Below are positions 15,843 through 24,806 of a stretch of DNA of 64,000 nt, in pieces. The translations under genes were made by a program, and so were the position numbers. Within the stretch, counting starts at the first letter, position 1. The number at the start of each line of letters is the position of its first letter. A model generated the notes under the pieces. That model was given only the letters and a program-made list of their open reading frames with translations, was not told the DNA's origin and made no database searches. Source of the stretch: SABY01 sp964523795 (lineage in GTDB: Bacteria > Bacteroidota > Bacteroidia > Bacteroidales > 4484-276). The stretch is taken from assembly GCA_964523795.1 (NCBI GenBank), contig CAZGAO010000013.1, positions 1 to 64,000 of the forward strand. The letters are read 5' to 3'.

Positions 15843-16814
15843 CTAATCCATTGTTTGCGAGGGTTGCTCCGAGCGTTTCAATATCAATTCGTATTCTTCG
15901 GGTGTGATGTCGTTGAAGAAAAAGTTGATGGGATCGATTACCTTGCTGTTTTTCCTTACTTCGTAGTGCAGGTGCGGGGCGGTAGATTTGCCGGTGTTGC
16001 CCACGTGGGCAATTACCTGTCCCCGTTTTATTTGTTGGCCTTTTTTTACCAAAATCTCATCGCAGTGTGCATAAAATGTTTGATAGCCAAAGCCATGATT
16101 TACCTCAACACTATTTCCGTAGGCTCGTTTCGATTTTACAATTTTGCCCACCACACCATCGCCGGTGGCATATATTTCGGTTCCCTCTGGTGCGCTAAAG
16201 TCCACGCCCTCATGAAATTTCATCACCTTGTAAAAGGGATCCATGCGATAGCCAAAATAGGATGATAACCGTTTCAGGTCCTTGTTGCTGATGGGCTGAA
16301 TAGCTGGCATGGCCGAAAGAAATTTGGCCTTATTTTTAGCCATCTCAAATACCTCATCGTACGACTTGGATTGTACCACCATCTGGCTGGTGATTTTGTC
16401 GAGCTTTTGAGTGGTTTCGATCAGCACCTCCGAATTGCGGAATCCCTCCAGCCTGGCATATCTGTCGCTGCCGCCAAAGCCCGCCATGCGCAGCTCATCG
16501 GGCACAGGCTCGGCCTCGAAGATGACACGGTAAATGTTGTCATCCCTTTCCTGGATATCGTTCAACACCGTGTTGACCTGCTCGAGCTTGTCGTTGATTA
16601 TCTTGTATTGCAGTTGCATCTGCGAAAGCTCACGTTTGAGTATTCTTTCTTTGGGAGAATCGAAAAAGTTGTAGGCTACAAACAGCACGGCTACACTAAT
16701 AACAGCAACTACCGAGAGCCATAGAATCAAACGACCGATAACCTTGCGCAGCGGGCGTTTTGCTTTTTCGAAAGTGAGCGTGTGATGATTGAAAAAAAAC
16801 TTTTCCTTAGCCAT
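15843..16814 (-). CDS. M23 family metallopeptidase, membrane-anchored
   Basis: This 323-residue protein has a cytoplasmic start, one membrane segment at about 27-50, a helical coiled-coil-like region at about 55-100, and a LytM/M23 domain from about 195. Zn ligands H201 and D205 (HEGVDF) and the H281/H283 pair (HLHYEV) are intact, so an active peptidoglycan endopeptidase, or a degenerate activator with the same fold, is possible. The intact ligands favour activity. It resembles MepM-like proteins in Bacteroidota. It is divergent from alaS and upstream of the merR-like gene. Confidence 0.88.
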   Translation of the reverse strand: MAKEKFFFNHHTLTFEKAKRPLRKVIGRLILWLSVVAVISVAVLFVAYNFFDSPKERILKRELSQMQLQYKIINDKLEQVNTVLNDIQERDDNIYRVIFEAEPVPDELRMAGFGGSDRYARLEGFRNSEVLIETTQKLDKITSQMVVQSKSYDEVFEMAKNKAKFLSAMPAIQPISNKDLKRLSSYFGYRMDPFYKVMKFHEGVDFSAPEGTEIYATGDGVVGKIVKSKRAYGNSVEVNHGFGYQTFYAHCDEILVKKGQQIKRGQVIAHVGNTGKSTAPHLHYEVRKNSKVIDPINFFFNDITPEEYELILKRSEQPSQTMD

Positions 16815-16864
16815 AAATAATGGTGTGGCGTTTACAATAAGGGCGCGAAATTAAGTAAAAAAAC

Positions 16865-16921
16865 TAATTTTGCAAGTTTTAAACTAAGGCCTGGATTATC
16901 GTAATTACCAGGCATTTTTTT
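16865..16921 (+). promoter_or_regulatory. Putative alaS promoter box and leader hairpin
   Basis: A -7-like TAATTTTG lies at 16865-16872. About 17 bp further, GCCTGG (16889-16894) pairs with CCAGGC (16908-16913), followed by A and seven T. That is a terminator-like hairpin inside the expected 5' leader of alaS. No clear -33 box is seen. Confidence 0.4.
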
Positions 16922-17015
16922 AGCACAAATTAATTTATTAATGCCCCTGAAACAAGGGGATAGATTAAATAATTTATAATTACAAATCCGTAGTAATATC
17001 AAATCAACAAGCCCT

Positions 17016-19637
17016 ATGACATCCTCTGAAATAAGACGTACTTTTCTGGAATATTTTAAAGATAAACAGCACAAGATTGTTCCATCAGCACCGATGGTTG
17101 TTAAGAACGACCCCACATTGATGTTTACCAATGCCGGCATGAATCAGTTTAAAGATATTTTTTTGGGAAATTCGCCTGTAAAATATTCGCGTATTGCCGA
17201 CACCCAAAAATGCCTGCGCGTTTCGGGTAAGCACAACGACCTGGACGAAGTTGGCCACGACACTTACCATCATACCATGTTCGAAATGTTGGGCAACTGG
17301 TCGTTTGGCGACTATTTTAAAAAAGATGCCATTGTCTGGGGATGGGATTTGCTGACCCGGGTTTATGGCCTGGATGGCAAAAATTTGTATGTTACGGTTT
17401 TTGGCGGCGACCAAAGCGATGGGCTTCAGCCCGATGATGAAGCCAAGGGAATTTGGCAGGAATTTGTGGCCGATGATCATATTTTGTATGGCTCCAAAAA
17501 AGATAATTTTTGGGAGATGGGCGATTCCGGTCCTTGTGGCCCTTGTTCCGAGATCCACATCGATCTGCGCAGCGAGGAAGAAAAAGCCAAAGTTTCCGGA
17601 CGCGATTTGGTAAACCACGACCATCCCGAAGTAATCGAAATATGGAATCTGGTTTTTATCGAATTTAACCGCAAAGCCGATGGCAGCCTCCATGCGCTGC
17701 CCGCCAAGCACGTGGATACAGGCATGGGTTTTGAGCGACTGACCATGGCCTTGCAGGGCAAGCGATCCAACTACGATACCGATGTTTTTCAACCACTAAT
17801 TCAGACTATTGCCCGGCTGGCCAATATCCAATATGGCCATGCCCGCAACACCGATGTGGCCATGCGCGTAATTGCCGACCATATCCGCGCCATCGCTTTT
17901 GCTATCGCCGATGGGCAAATCCCTTCGAATAATAAGGCGGGTTATGTTATCCGCCGCATACTCCGCCGTGCCGTACGCTATGGTTTTACCTTTTTGGATT
18001 TTAAGGAACCCTTCCTCAAAAATCTGGTGCCGGTGCTGGTGAAAGAAATGGGCACCTTCTTCCCTGAATTGCAATCGCAGCAAAACCTGATTATCCGCGT
18101 TATTGCCGAGGAGGAGCAAACTTTTCTGCGTACCCTGGCGCAGGGGATCAAGCGTTTTGAAAACTATACCGAAACCCTGGGCGATGAAAAGATAGTAGCC
18201 GGGGATTTTGCTTTTGAACTCTTCGATACTTTCGGCTTTCCTATCGACCTTACCCAGGTAATGGCGCGCGAGAAAAAACTAAGCGTGGACATGAAGGGCT
18301 TTGCCGAGGGTCTCGAAATACAAAAAAACCGCTCGCGCCAGGCTGCCGAAAAAGATACCGATGACTGGGTGATTATCCATAAAGATACCAACGATACTAC
18401 GTTTTTGGGTTACGATATGCTGGAAGCCGATGTGGAGATTGTGAAATTTAGAAAGGTGAAAACCAAAAAGGAAAGCTATTATCAGGTGGTTTTAAACCAA
18501 ACGCCTTTTTATGCCGAATCGGGCGGGCAGATGGGCGACCAGGGCCTGCTTGAAAGCGAAGATGAAAAGATTGAGATCAAAGACACACAAAAAGAAAACA
18601 ATCTCATCATTCACATTATTGATAAGCTGCCCAGGGATGTTTCGACTTCCTTTACAGCCCGGGTGGATGGGCAAAAACGTCAGCTTACCATGAACAATCA
18701 CACGGCTACCCACCTGATGCACGCTGCTTTGAAACGCGTGCTGGGCGACCATGTGGAGCAGCGTGGCTCGATGGTGGGTGAAAACCGTCTGCGTTTCGAC
18801 TTTTCGCACTTTGCCAAATTGAGCGAGGAGGAGATAAGGCAGGTTGAGCAGCTTGTGAATGTACGTATCAGGCAAAATATTGCTATTGACGAAAAGCGCG
18901 AGGTGCCCATCGAAGAGGCCAGGGCTATGGGAGCCGCCGCTCTTTTTGGCGAAAAGTATGGCGACCATGTGCGCGTTATCACCTTCGACCCGGAGTATTC
19001 GATTGAGTTTTGTGGGGGCACACATGTGCAAGCCACCGGGCAAATAGGGATGTTTAAAATTATTTCCGAGTCGGCGATTGCCGCTGGCATCCGTCGTATC
19101 GAAGCCATTACCGCCAATAAGGTGGAAGACCGCTTGAATGAGCAGGAACTTTTGTTGGATAAATTTAAGGAAGTATTAAAAAATCCCAAGGAGCCGCTTA
19201 AGGCAGTACAGGTGCTTATTGATGAGAAAAAGGATTTGGAAAAACAACTCGAAGGGCTGAAAAACGAAAAAGTAGCCACACTAAAAAATACCCTGAAAGA
19301 GAATGCAGAGCAGATTAACGGGATTAATTTTGTGGCTTACAAACTGGATGGCGATGCGCAATTGGCCAAAAACCTGGCTTTCCAGATGAAGGATATTGTG
19401 GAAAATCTGGTCTTGGTTATTGGCAACGAAAACCAGGGCAAGGCCAATCTTACGATTTTGGTTTCGGACGTGCTGGCTGCCGACAAAAAATACAATGCCG
19501 GACAAATCATTCGCGAAATAGCTATCGAAATACAGGGTGGGGGAGGAGGCCAGCCTCACTTTGCTACCGCTGGAGGTAAAAATCCTGCCGGAATCGACAA
19601 GGCACTCCAAAAGGCAAGAGCCATTGTGGTGGGATAG
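17016..19637 (+). CDS. alaS: Alanine-tRNA ligase
   Basis: This 873-residue enzyme charges tRNA-Ala. The N-terminal class II catalytic domain begins SSEIRRTFLEYFKDK and holds DPTLMFTNAGMNQFKD and DTGMGFERLTM. The editing domain holds HTATHLMHAAL and FCGGTHV, including the zinc-binding His and Cys residues that clear mischarged Ser or Gly. The C-Ala domain ends with GGGGGQPHFATAGGKNP. All main motifs are present and the length is standard. The gene is preceded by a possible attenuator hairpin. Confidence 0.97.
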   Translation: MTSSEIRRTFLEYFKDKQHKIVPSAPMVVKNDPTLMFTNAGMNQFKDIFLGNSPVKYSRIADTQKCLRVSGKHNDLDEVGHDTYHHTMFEMLGNWSFGDYFKKDAIVWGWDLLTRVYGLDGKNLYVTVFGGDQSDGLQPDDEAKGIWQEFVADDHILYGSKKDNFWEMGDSGPCGPCSEIHIDLRSEEEKAKVSGRDLVNHDHPEVIEIWNLVFIEFNRKADGSLHALPAKHVDTGMGFERLTMALQGKRSNYDTDVFQPLIQTIARLANIQYGHARNTDVAMRVIADHIRAIAFAIADGQIPSNNKAGYVIRRILRRAVRYGFTFLDFKEPFLKNLVPVLVKEMGTFFPELQSQQNLIIRVIAEEEQTFLRTLAQGIKRFENYTETLGDEKIVAGDFAFELFDTFGFPIDLTQVMAREKKLSVDMKGFAEGLEIQKNRSRQAAEKDTDDWVIIHKDTNDTTFLGYDMLEADVEIVKFRKVKTKKESYYQVVLNQTPFYAESGGQMGDQGLLESEDEKIEIKDTQKENNLIIHIIDKLPRDVSTSFTARVDGQKRQLTMNNHTATHLMHAALKRVLGDHVEQRGSMVGENRLRFDFSHFAKLSEEEIRQVEQLVNVRIRQNIAIDEKREVPIEEARAMGAAALFGEKYGDHVRVITFDPEYSIEFCGGTHVQATGQIGMFKIISESAIAAGIRRIEAITANKVEDRLNEQELLLDKFKEVLKNPKEPLKAVQVLIDEKKDLEKQLEGLKNEKVATLKNTLKENAEQINGINFVAYKLDGDAQLAKNLAFQMKDIVENLVLVIGNENQGKANLTILVSDVLAADKKYNAGQIIREIAIEIQGGGGGQPHFATAGGKNPAGIDKALQKARAIVVG

Positions 19638-19974
19638 ATTTATGTGTCGTTTCGATTTTTGTATTAGAATAGAAAACCTTATCATCTGCAAAAAACCTTA
19701 GTAGAAAAATGTAACCAAAACATATATCAACCTTACCTTATTTTTAACCTTACTCATAACAGGAATATAAAAATAAGGTAAGGTTGATTTGCCTCGATAG
19801 GATTTTTTCTATGAAGGTTTAGTATTAAAAATCGAGCTTATCTTGGTGCTGAGAATTGTTACCGTTTTGCAAAAAAGGCGAAATCCTTGTTTCTTTTGAA
19901 CAAAGCCCGCAGCCACCTGTTTTTTTTGCAATTAAAAAATCGTTTTGTTATTAATCAAATTAAAAAATAAATAG
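19638..19974. other. Gene-free stretch between alaS and the flavodoxin gene
   Basis: It holds the repeat element at 19691-19820. The remaining 150 bp before the flavodoxin gene is A+T-rich and shows no gene or clear RNA. Confidence 0.6.
19691..19820. repeat. MITE-like element, family D copy D1
   Basis: The left end AACCTTAGTAGAAAAAT and right end ATTTTTTCTATGAAGGTTT are imperfect inverted repeats. Inside, a 20-bp perfect stem pairs 19726-19745 with 19769-19788 around a 23-nt loop. A second copy with the same ends is at 40769-40870. Confidence 0.75.
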
Positions 19975-20475
19975 ATGGCGAATATTGGAATTTTTTACGG
20001 CTCCTCCACCGGTAACACCGAAAAAGTTGCCGACCTTATCGTTGATGCCTTTGGTGGCGATGCGATTGCAATAAATGTTGAAGATGCTTCGGCCTCCGAT
20101 CTGGATAAATACCCCTTCCTGATTTTTGGGATTTCTACCTGGGAACTGGGCGATTTTCAGGACGACTGGGCTGATTTTGTTGCCGAACTGGGCAAAGCAA
20201 AACTGAAAGATAAAAAGGTGGCAATTTTTGGTTTGGGCGACCAGGAAGCCTTCGGCGAGAGCTTTGCCGATGCTGCCGGAATGTTGTACAAAACTTTGCA
20301 GCGCAAAACAAATATCGTGGGTCAATGGCCAGTTGCTGGCTACGATTTTATAGAATCGGAAGCAGTGAAAAATAAAAAGTTTGTGGGCTTAATTATCGAT
20401 GAAGACAACCAAAAAGGGCTGACTGCTCAGCGCGTGAAAGACTGGGTTGAATTGCTCAAGGGCGAATTTAAGTAA
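19975..20475 (+). CDS. fldA: Flavodoxin, long-chain
   Basis: This 166-residue FMN electron carrier replaces or supplements ferredoxin. GIFYGSSTGNTEKVADLI (5-22) is the phosphate-binding loop. GISTWELGDFQDDW near 54-67 contains the tryptophan loop over the flavin. IFGLGDQEAFGESFADAAGMLY near 84-105 has the second flavin loop and the insertion typical of long-chain flavodoxins. Ordinary length and no signal peptide. It stands alone, with no iron-box that I can recognise. Confidence 0.94.
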   Translation: MANIGIFYGSSTGNTEKVADLIVDAFGGDAIAINVEDASASDLDKYPFLIFGISTWELGDFQDDWADFVAELGKAKLKDKKVAIFGLGDQEAFGESFADAAGMLYKTLQRKTNIVGQWPVAGYDFIESEAVKNKKFVGLIIDEDNQKGLTAQRVKDWVELLKGEFK

Positions 20476-20538
20476 GTATAATATAAGCCACTAACCCTTG
20501 CAGAACTTGGATTTGCTGCCATGAAGGGGATTGCAAGA

Positions 20539-20721
20539 TTAAAACTCCCTAATCACTTTTTGCACACCCACCTGCTTCCCGTTTTTATTGCTGATGCTTT
20601 GCCCGCTGATATTGGAGATTTCCAGTTGCACTGATTTATAATCAGTGTCGCAACCAACAATGATCTGTTTGTTGGTAGGATGAGGATAAATCCTTATGCC
20701 ATTTATTTTTTGATTAACCAA
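20539..20721 (-). pseudogene. Orphan fragment of a T9SS C-terminal sorting domain
   Basis: About 60 codons include GIRIYPHPTNKQIIVG, then SVQLEISNISGQSI and a final basic KVIREF. This resembles the type A sorting domain of T9SS cargo (usually IYPNPTNG, then a strand ending NxxGQ). No cargo domain precedes it: in-frame readthrough upstream is absent. It is probably what remains of a decayed secreted protein, convergent with the flavodoxin gene. It overlaps the 5' side of kdsA's upstream region. Confidence 0.6.
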
Positions 20722-20770
20722 CCATCAAAAAAAATCCCATCTTTGTCAAAGCAAATCAAAAGCATTTTTT

Positions 20771-21601
20771 ATGAAAACTGCATCAGCCATTATCCAAAAC
20801 ATTCCAAATATCCAATTTGCCGAAAGTGGCAATTTTATCCTTCTGGCCGGCCCGTGCGTGATAGAGGACGAAGAATCACCCTTTGTCATTGCCGAAACGA
20901 TTTTAAAGATTACCCGCAGCCTTGAAATCCCCTTTGTATTTAAGGCTTCCTACCGAAAGGCCAACCGCTCCAAGCTATCATCGTTTAGCGGTATTGGCGA
21001 CGAAAAGGCCTTGGCTGTGCTGGGCAATATTCGCAAGCAATTTAATATTCCGGTGGTAACGGATATTCATACCGCCGAAGAAGCAGCTATGGCTGCTCCC
21101 TTTGTGGATGTGCTGCAAATCCCGGCTTTTTTGTGCCGCCAAACCGATTTGCTGCTGGCGGCTGCCCGCACGGGCAAGGTGGTGAATATTAAAAAAGGCC
21201 AGTTCCTCTCGGCAGAGTCCATGCGGTTTGCCGTTGATAAGGTGCGCGAGGGAGGCAATATGCAGATTATGCTTACCGAACGTGGGACTACCTTTGGCTA
21301 CCACGACCTGGTGGTGGATTACCGCAGCATCCCCGAGATGCAGAAAAACGCGGTTCCCGTTCTGCTCGATTGCACCCACTCGCTGCAGCAGCCCAACCAA
21401 GCTGCCGGCGTTACCGGAGGTCGCCCCGACTTAATCCAAACCATTGCTATGGCTGGCATTGCCACGGGTGCCGATGGTCTATTTATCGAAACACATCCCA
21501 ATCCCGGGCGTGCCCTCTCCGATGGTGCAAATATGCTGCCTCTGAACGAATTAGCCGGTCTGCTCGAAAAATTGGTAAGACTTAGGAAAGCCATCCTTTA
21601 A
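20771..21601 (+). CDS. kdsA: 3-deoxy-8-phosphooctulonate synthase
   Basis: This 276-residue enzyme condenses arabinose 5-phosphate with phosphoenolpyruvate to make KDO 8-phosphate for lipid A-core synthesis. LLAGPCVIEDEE (near 26-37), FKASYRKANRSKLSSFSG, VTDIHTAEEA, LQIPAFLCRQTDLL and KKGQFLSAESM are family blocks around the active site. GGRPDLIQTIAMAGIATGADGLFIETHPNP forms the C-terminal part. Both the cysteine in IPAFLCRQ and the PCV motif are present. It implies a Gram-negative envelope with KDO. It is monocistronic in appearance. Confidence 0.96.
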   Translation: MKTASAIIQNIPNIQFAESGNFILLAGPCVIEDEESPFVIAETILKITRSLEIPFVFKASYRKANRSKLSSFSGIGDEKALAVLGNIRKQFNIPVVTDIHTAEEAAMAAPFVDVLQIPAFLCRQTDLLLAAARTGKVVNIKKGQFLSAESMRFAVDKVREGGNMQIMLTERGTTFGYHDLVVDYRSIPEMQKNAVPVLLDCTHSLQQPNQAAGVTGGRPDLIQTIAMAGIATGADGLFIETHPNPGRALSDGANMLPLNELAGLLEKLVRLRKAIL

Positions 21602-21678
21602 GCGGTTCGTTAATTTCATTAAAGTAGCGAATAATGGCTTTGTAATATTTTAACAGTTAGCATTTATAAATATTTTCC

Positions 21679-21686
21679 TATTTTTG
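21679..21686 (+). promoter_or_regulatory. -7 box (TATTTTTG) upstream of the aminotransferase
   Basis: It matches TAnnTTTG and lies about 45 bp before the start codon at 21732. A weak -33 (GTTAG near 21656-21660) sits at a fitting distance. Confidence 0.4.
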
Positions 21687-21731
21687 TTTGCTTCAAAATC
21701 TATATTTTCCATTAACTAAATTGTTGAAAAA

Positions 21732-23048
21732 ATGAAAGATACACCCATCGCTTTTGATATTGTCAAAGCAAAAATTAGCGAAAGCGGATTAAAGCGCGTA
21801 GGCGATGCCTCCATCCGGGAAATTAAAAAACTGATCGATCAGATCGAAAAAGCCAGTGGCGAAAAATTTGTTCGCATGGAAATGGGTATTCCGGGTCTGC
21901 CCCCAACGCGCATTGGCACCGAGGCTCAAAAGGCTGCTTTGGATAAAGGTGTAGCTGCCATTTACCCCGATATTTTTGGTATTGCTCCGCTCAAAGTGCA
22001 GATAGCAAAATTCGTAAAAAACTTTATGAATATTGAGGTCAGCAGCGAGGGCTGCCTGCCAACGGTGGGTTCGATGCAGGGAAGTTTTGCTGCCTTTATG
22101 ACCCTCAACCGTATGTATGCCAATCGTGAGGGTACACTGTTTCTGGACCCGGGTTTTCCGGTACACAAGCAACAGCTCAGGGTGATGGGGCAGGGTTGGG
22201 ATTCGTTTGATGTGTATAATTATCGTGGCGAAAAGCTGCGCGAAAAACTCGAATCTTATCTTGCTACCGGACGTTTTTGTTCGCTGCTTTATTCCAATCC
22301 CAACAATCCCTCCTGGATTTGCTTTACCGACACAGAATTGAAAATTATCGGCGAGCTGGCCAACAAGTACAATATCATCGTTATCGAAGACCTGGCTTAT
22401 TTTGGTATGGATTTTCGTAAGGATTATTCCAAGCCCGGCGTGCCCCCTTACCAACCTACCGTAGCCAATTACACCGATAACTTTGTCTTGCTTATCTCCA
22501 GTTCAAAAGTGTTTAGCTATGCCGGCGAGCGGGTAGGGATGATGGTAATTTCCGATAAGTTGTTTAACACCACTGCTCCCGATCTGCTCCGCTATTACAA
22601 ATCGGATAATGTGGGTTATGCCATGATTTTTGGTACCTTGTATTCGCTAAGCTCAGGCACCAATCACTCCTCGCAATACGCGCTATCAGCTATGCTGGAA
22701 GCTGCCAATAACGGGAGTTTCGACTTTGTGGATGTGGTGAAGGAATATGGCAAGAAAGCCAAAATAATGAAACGTATGTTTTTGGATAATGGTTTCAAGA
22801 TTGTTTATGATAAAGATGAGGATAAGCCCATTGCCGATGGCTTTTACTTCACCTTTTCTTATCCTGGATTTTCGGGGGCCGAACTGCTGGAAGAAATGTT
22901 ATATTATGGCATCTCAGCGATAACTCTCGACATTACCGGCAGCGAACGCCACGAAGGTATCCGCGCCTGCGTGTCACTGGTAAACCGCTTGCAGTTTCCA
23001 GAACTGGAAAAACGGCTGCAAAAATTTAATGGGGATCATAAACCCTGA
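21732..23048 (+). CDS. Fold type I PLP-dependent aminotransferase
   Basis: This 438-residue class I/II aminotransferase has SNPNNPSW (188-195) for cofactor binding, VIEDLAYFGMD (217-227) with the pyridine-pairing Asp, and the PLP lysine K259 in ISSSKVFSYAGERVG, with R267 as phosphate ligand. The C-terminus carries the substrate-carboxylate region near ERHEGIRACVSL. The length exceeds simple aspartate aminotransferases by about 40 residues. The amino-acid substrate is not evident. Neighbours (kdsA, holin-like protein) give no pathway clue. Confidence 0.85.
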   Translation: MKDTPIAFDIVKAKISESGLKRVGDASIREIKKLIDQIEKASGEKFVRMEMGIPGLPPTRIGTEAQKAALDKGVAAIYPDIFGIAPLKVQIAKFVKNFMNIEVSSEGCLPTVGSMQGSFAAFMTLNRMYANREGTLFLDPGFPVHKQQLRVMGQGWDSFDVYNYRGEKLREKLESYLATGRFCSLLYSNPNNPSWICFTDTELKIIGELANKYNIIVIEDLAYFGMDFRKDYSKPGVPPYQPTVANYTDNFVLLISSSKVFSYAGERVGMMVISDKLFNTTAPDLLRYYKSDNVGYAMIFGTLYSLSSGTNHSSQYALSAMLEAANNGSFDFVDVVKEYGKKAKIMKRMFLDNGFKIVYDKDEDKPIADGFYFTFSYPGFSGAELLEEMLYYGISAITLDITGSERHEGIRACVSLVNRLQFPELEKRLQKFNGDHKP

Positions 23049-23088
23049 AAGATTTCCAATTAGATCAGATTTTAATGTCATTCTTTTT

Positions 23089-23127
23089 AATCAGGGCTTC
23101 ACTTTTAGTGAAACCCTGATTTTTTTT
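23089..23127 (+). terminator. Intrinsic terminator after the aminotransferase
   Basis: AATCAGGG-CTTCACT pairs with AGTGAA-ACCCTGATT and is followed by seven T. It lies 41 bp after the stop codon. Confidence 0.8.
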
Positions 23128-23132
23128 AGTCA

Positions 23133-23218
23133 TAGCATGGCTCAGACCGTGAATTCGGATTTAAGTCATAGCATGGCTTTGAGCCATACTATGACTTTTA
23201 GCCATACTATGACTTTTT
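23133..23218. repeat. CATAGCATGGCT repeat cluster, family E
   Basis: Four near-copies of a 13-14 bp motif (AGTCATAGCATGGCT or its inverse AGCCATACTATGACT) occur in direct and inverted order. The same motif recurs at 34248-34284 and, in part, near 14954 and 15014. Confidence 0.65.
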
Positions 23219-23576
23219 AACTCATGATCTGGAAGTAGCCAGGCTCAAAAACCAGTTCTACCAAATAGATGATAAAACTGAGAATGATGGCAAATACAAA
23301 CGCCCATCCAAAGCCATCTACTTTAATGCCTTTTAAAATCATTCCAAAAAACCACAAGAGCAGGGTGTCCAAAGCCACAATGACCAGCCCAAAATACAAG
23401 GCCGAGATCGGGATTTCACATAAGCCAAAGGTGGGCGCAATAAGCATGTTGAGGATCGAGATGGGAATGGCAACCACAAAAGCGCAATAGGCTTTGGTGG
23501 TTTTAATGCCTGGCATAAGCAGTAGCAGACCGGCGATAACCAGTACCGAAAGCGAAAATTTGAGTAGTATATCCAT
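23217..23576 (-). CDS. Small membrane protein of the phage-holin-like (four-TM) family
   Basis: This 119-residue protein has four hydrophobic segments: about 4-22, 30-50, 57-78 and 88-110. It resembles the YvlD/holin superfamily IV membrane proteins that are common on chromosomes and usually not phage lysis genes. No endolysin or other phage gene is nearby. Its 3' end lies against the family E repeat. The function is unknown; a membrane-stress role is only a guess from distant relatives. Confidence 0.65.
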   Translation of the reverse strand: MDILLKFSLSVLVIAGLLLLMPGIKTTKAYCAFVVAIPISILNMLIAPTFGLCEIPISALYFGLVIVALDTLLLWFFGMILKGIKVDGFGWAFVFAIILSFIIYLVELVFEPGYFQIMS

Positions 23577-23675
23577 AGCTTTTGTTTTTAAAAATAGTGA
23601 TAAAGATAGTAAAAATAGTAGCGCATGGCAAGTGTGTTAACAAAAATGCGCTAATTTTGCATAAAATGATATGCT

Positions 23676-24806
23676 TTGAAGATAGCTGTAAATACACGAC
23701 TTTTACTTAAAGGCAGGCTCGAAGGCATTGGTTGGTTTAGCTACGAGACACTTAAAAGGATTACTCGGGCGCATCCCGAGCACGAGTTTTATTTTTTGTT
23801 CGACCGCAAATATGACGAAGAATTTATTTTTGCGTCCAATGTGCACCCCGTGGTAATACCTCCCCAGGCCAGGCATCCCTTGCTTTATTACCTCTGGTTC
23901 GAGCAGGCTGTTCCGCGCGTTTTGCGTAAGATTGGTGCTGATCTGTTTTTTTCGCCCGATGGCTATTTGTCGCTGAACACGAGAGTTCCCTCAATGAACG
24001 TATTTCACGACCTTAACTTCGAGCACTATCCCAAAGATCTTCCCTGGATTGAGCGTAAATTCTACCGCCATTATTTTCCTGAATACGCCCATAAAGCCCG
24101 GCGCATTGCCACTGTGTCAGAATATTCGAAAAGTGATATTGTGAAACTTTACGGGGTGGATAAAACCAAAATTGATGTGGTTTATAATGGGGCTAACGAA
24201 AATTTTAAACCTATATCTTCTTTTGAAATTGAGAACACCCGGGAGAAATATTCCGGAGGCTCGCCGTATTTTATTTTCGTAGGTTCCTTGCATCCACGCA
24301 AGAATCTGGCGCGGCTATTTGCTGCTTTCGATTTATTTAAAAAATCGGATGATCGAGACGTGAAATTGCTGATTGTGGGCGAAAAGAAATGGTGGACCAC
24401 CGAAATTGATACTGCCTTTGAAAAGATGCAGGCCAAGGAGGATGTGATCTTTGCCGGTCGGCTCACCATCATCGACCTGCACCTGGTGCTGGCTTCGGCA
24501 TTGGCAACGGCTTATGTGAGTTATTTCGAGGGCTTTGGCATTCCTATCGTCGAGTCCTATTATTGCGATGTGCCTGTTATCACCTCAAATGTTACTTCGA
24601 TGCCCGAAGTGGCCGCTGATGCCGCTTTGCTGGTCGATCCCTTCTCGGTGCAATCCATTGCCGATGCGCTTACCCAAATGGCCAAAGATGAAAGCCTGCG
24701 CCAGGATTTGATCGAAAAAGGTCGGGAACGACTTAAAATGTTTAGTTGGCAGAAAACATCGGAGCGGCTTTGGGCTTCTATGCAAAACCTGATGGAACAG
24801 TTATGA
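23676..24806 (+). CDS. Glycosyltransferase, GT4-like
   Basis: This 376-residue GT-B fold enzyme has MKIAVNTRLL and EGIGWFSYETLKRI at the acceptor-side start and FVGSLHPRKNLARLFAAF near 206-223 at the nucleotide-sugar domain. EGFGIPIVESYYCDVPVITSNVTSMPEVAADAALLVDP near 286-323 has the E-x7-E pattern. It retains the usual GT4 layout and likely transfers a sugar in cell-surface polysaccharide synthesis. The start is TTG at 23676-23678; I see no in-frame ATG that preserves the domain. A -7-like TAATTTTG at 23652-23659 leaves a very short leader. The stop overlaps the next gene (ATGA). Confidence 0.88.
   Translation: MKIAVNTRLLLKGRLEGIGWFSYETLKRITRAHPEHEFYFLFDRKYDEEFIFASNVHPVVIPPQARHPLLYYLWFEQAVPRVLRKIGADLFFSPDGYLSLNTRVPSMNVFHDLNFEHYPKDLPWIERKFYRHYFPEYAHKARRIATVSEYSKSDIVKLYGVDKTKIDVVYNGANENFKPISSFEIENTREKYSGGSPYFIFVGSLHPRKNLARLFAAFDLFKKSDDRDVKLLIVGEKKWWTTEIDTAFEKMQAKEDVIFAGRLTIIDLHLVLASALATAYVSYFEGFGIPIVESYYCDVPVITSNVTSMPEVAADAALLVDPFSVQSIADALTQMAKDESLRQDLIEKGRERLKMFSWQKTSERLWASMQNLMEQL

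Noticed and set aside
23029..23220. Plus reading frame covering the aminotransferase terminator
   Set aside because: It runs through a terminator hairpin and a cluster of CATAGCATGGCT repeats, which gives a repeated SHSM peptide. It is an artefact of the repeat.
23217..23576. Holin-like gene taken as a sign of prophage
   Set aside because: No endolysin, integrase, portal or tail gene is near, and this four-TM family is common on chromosomes.
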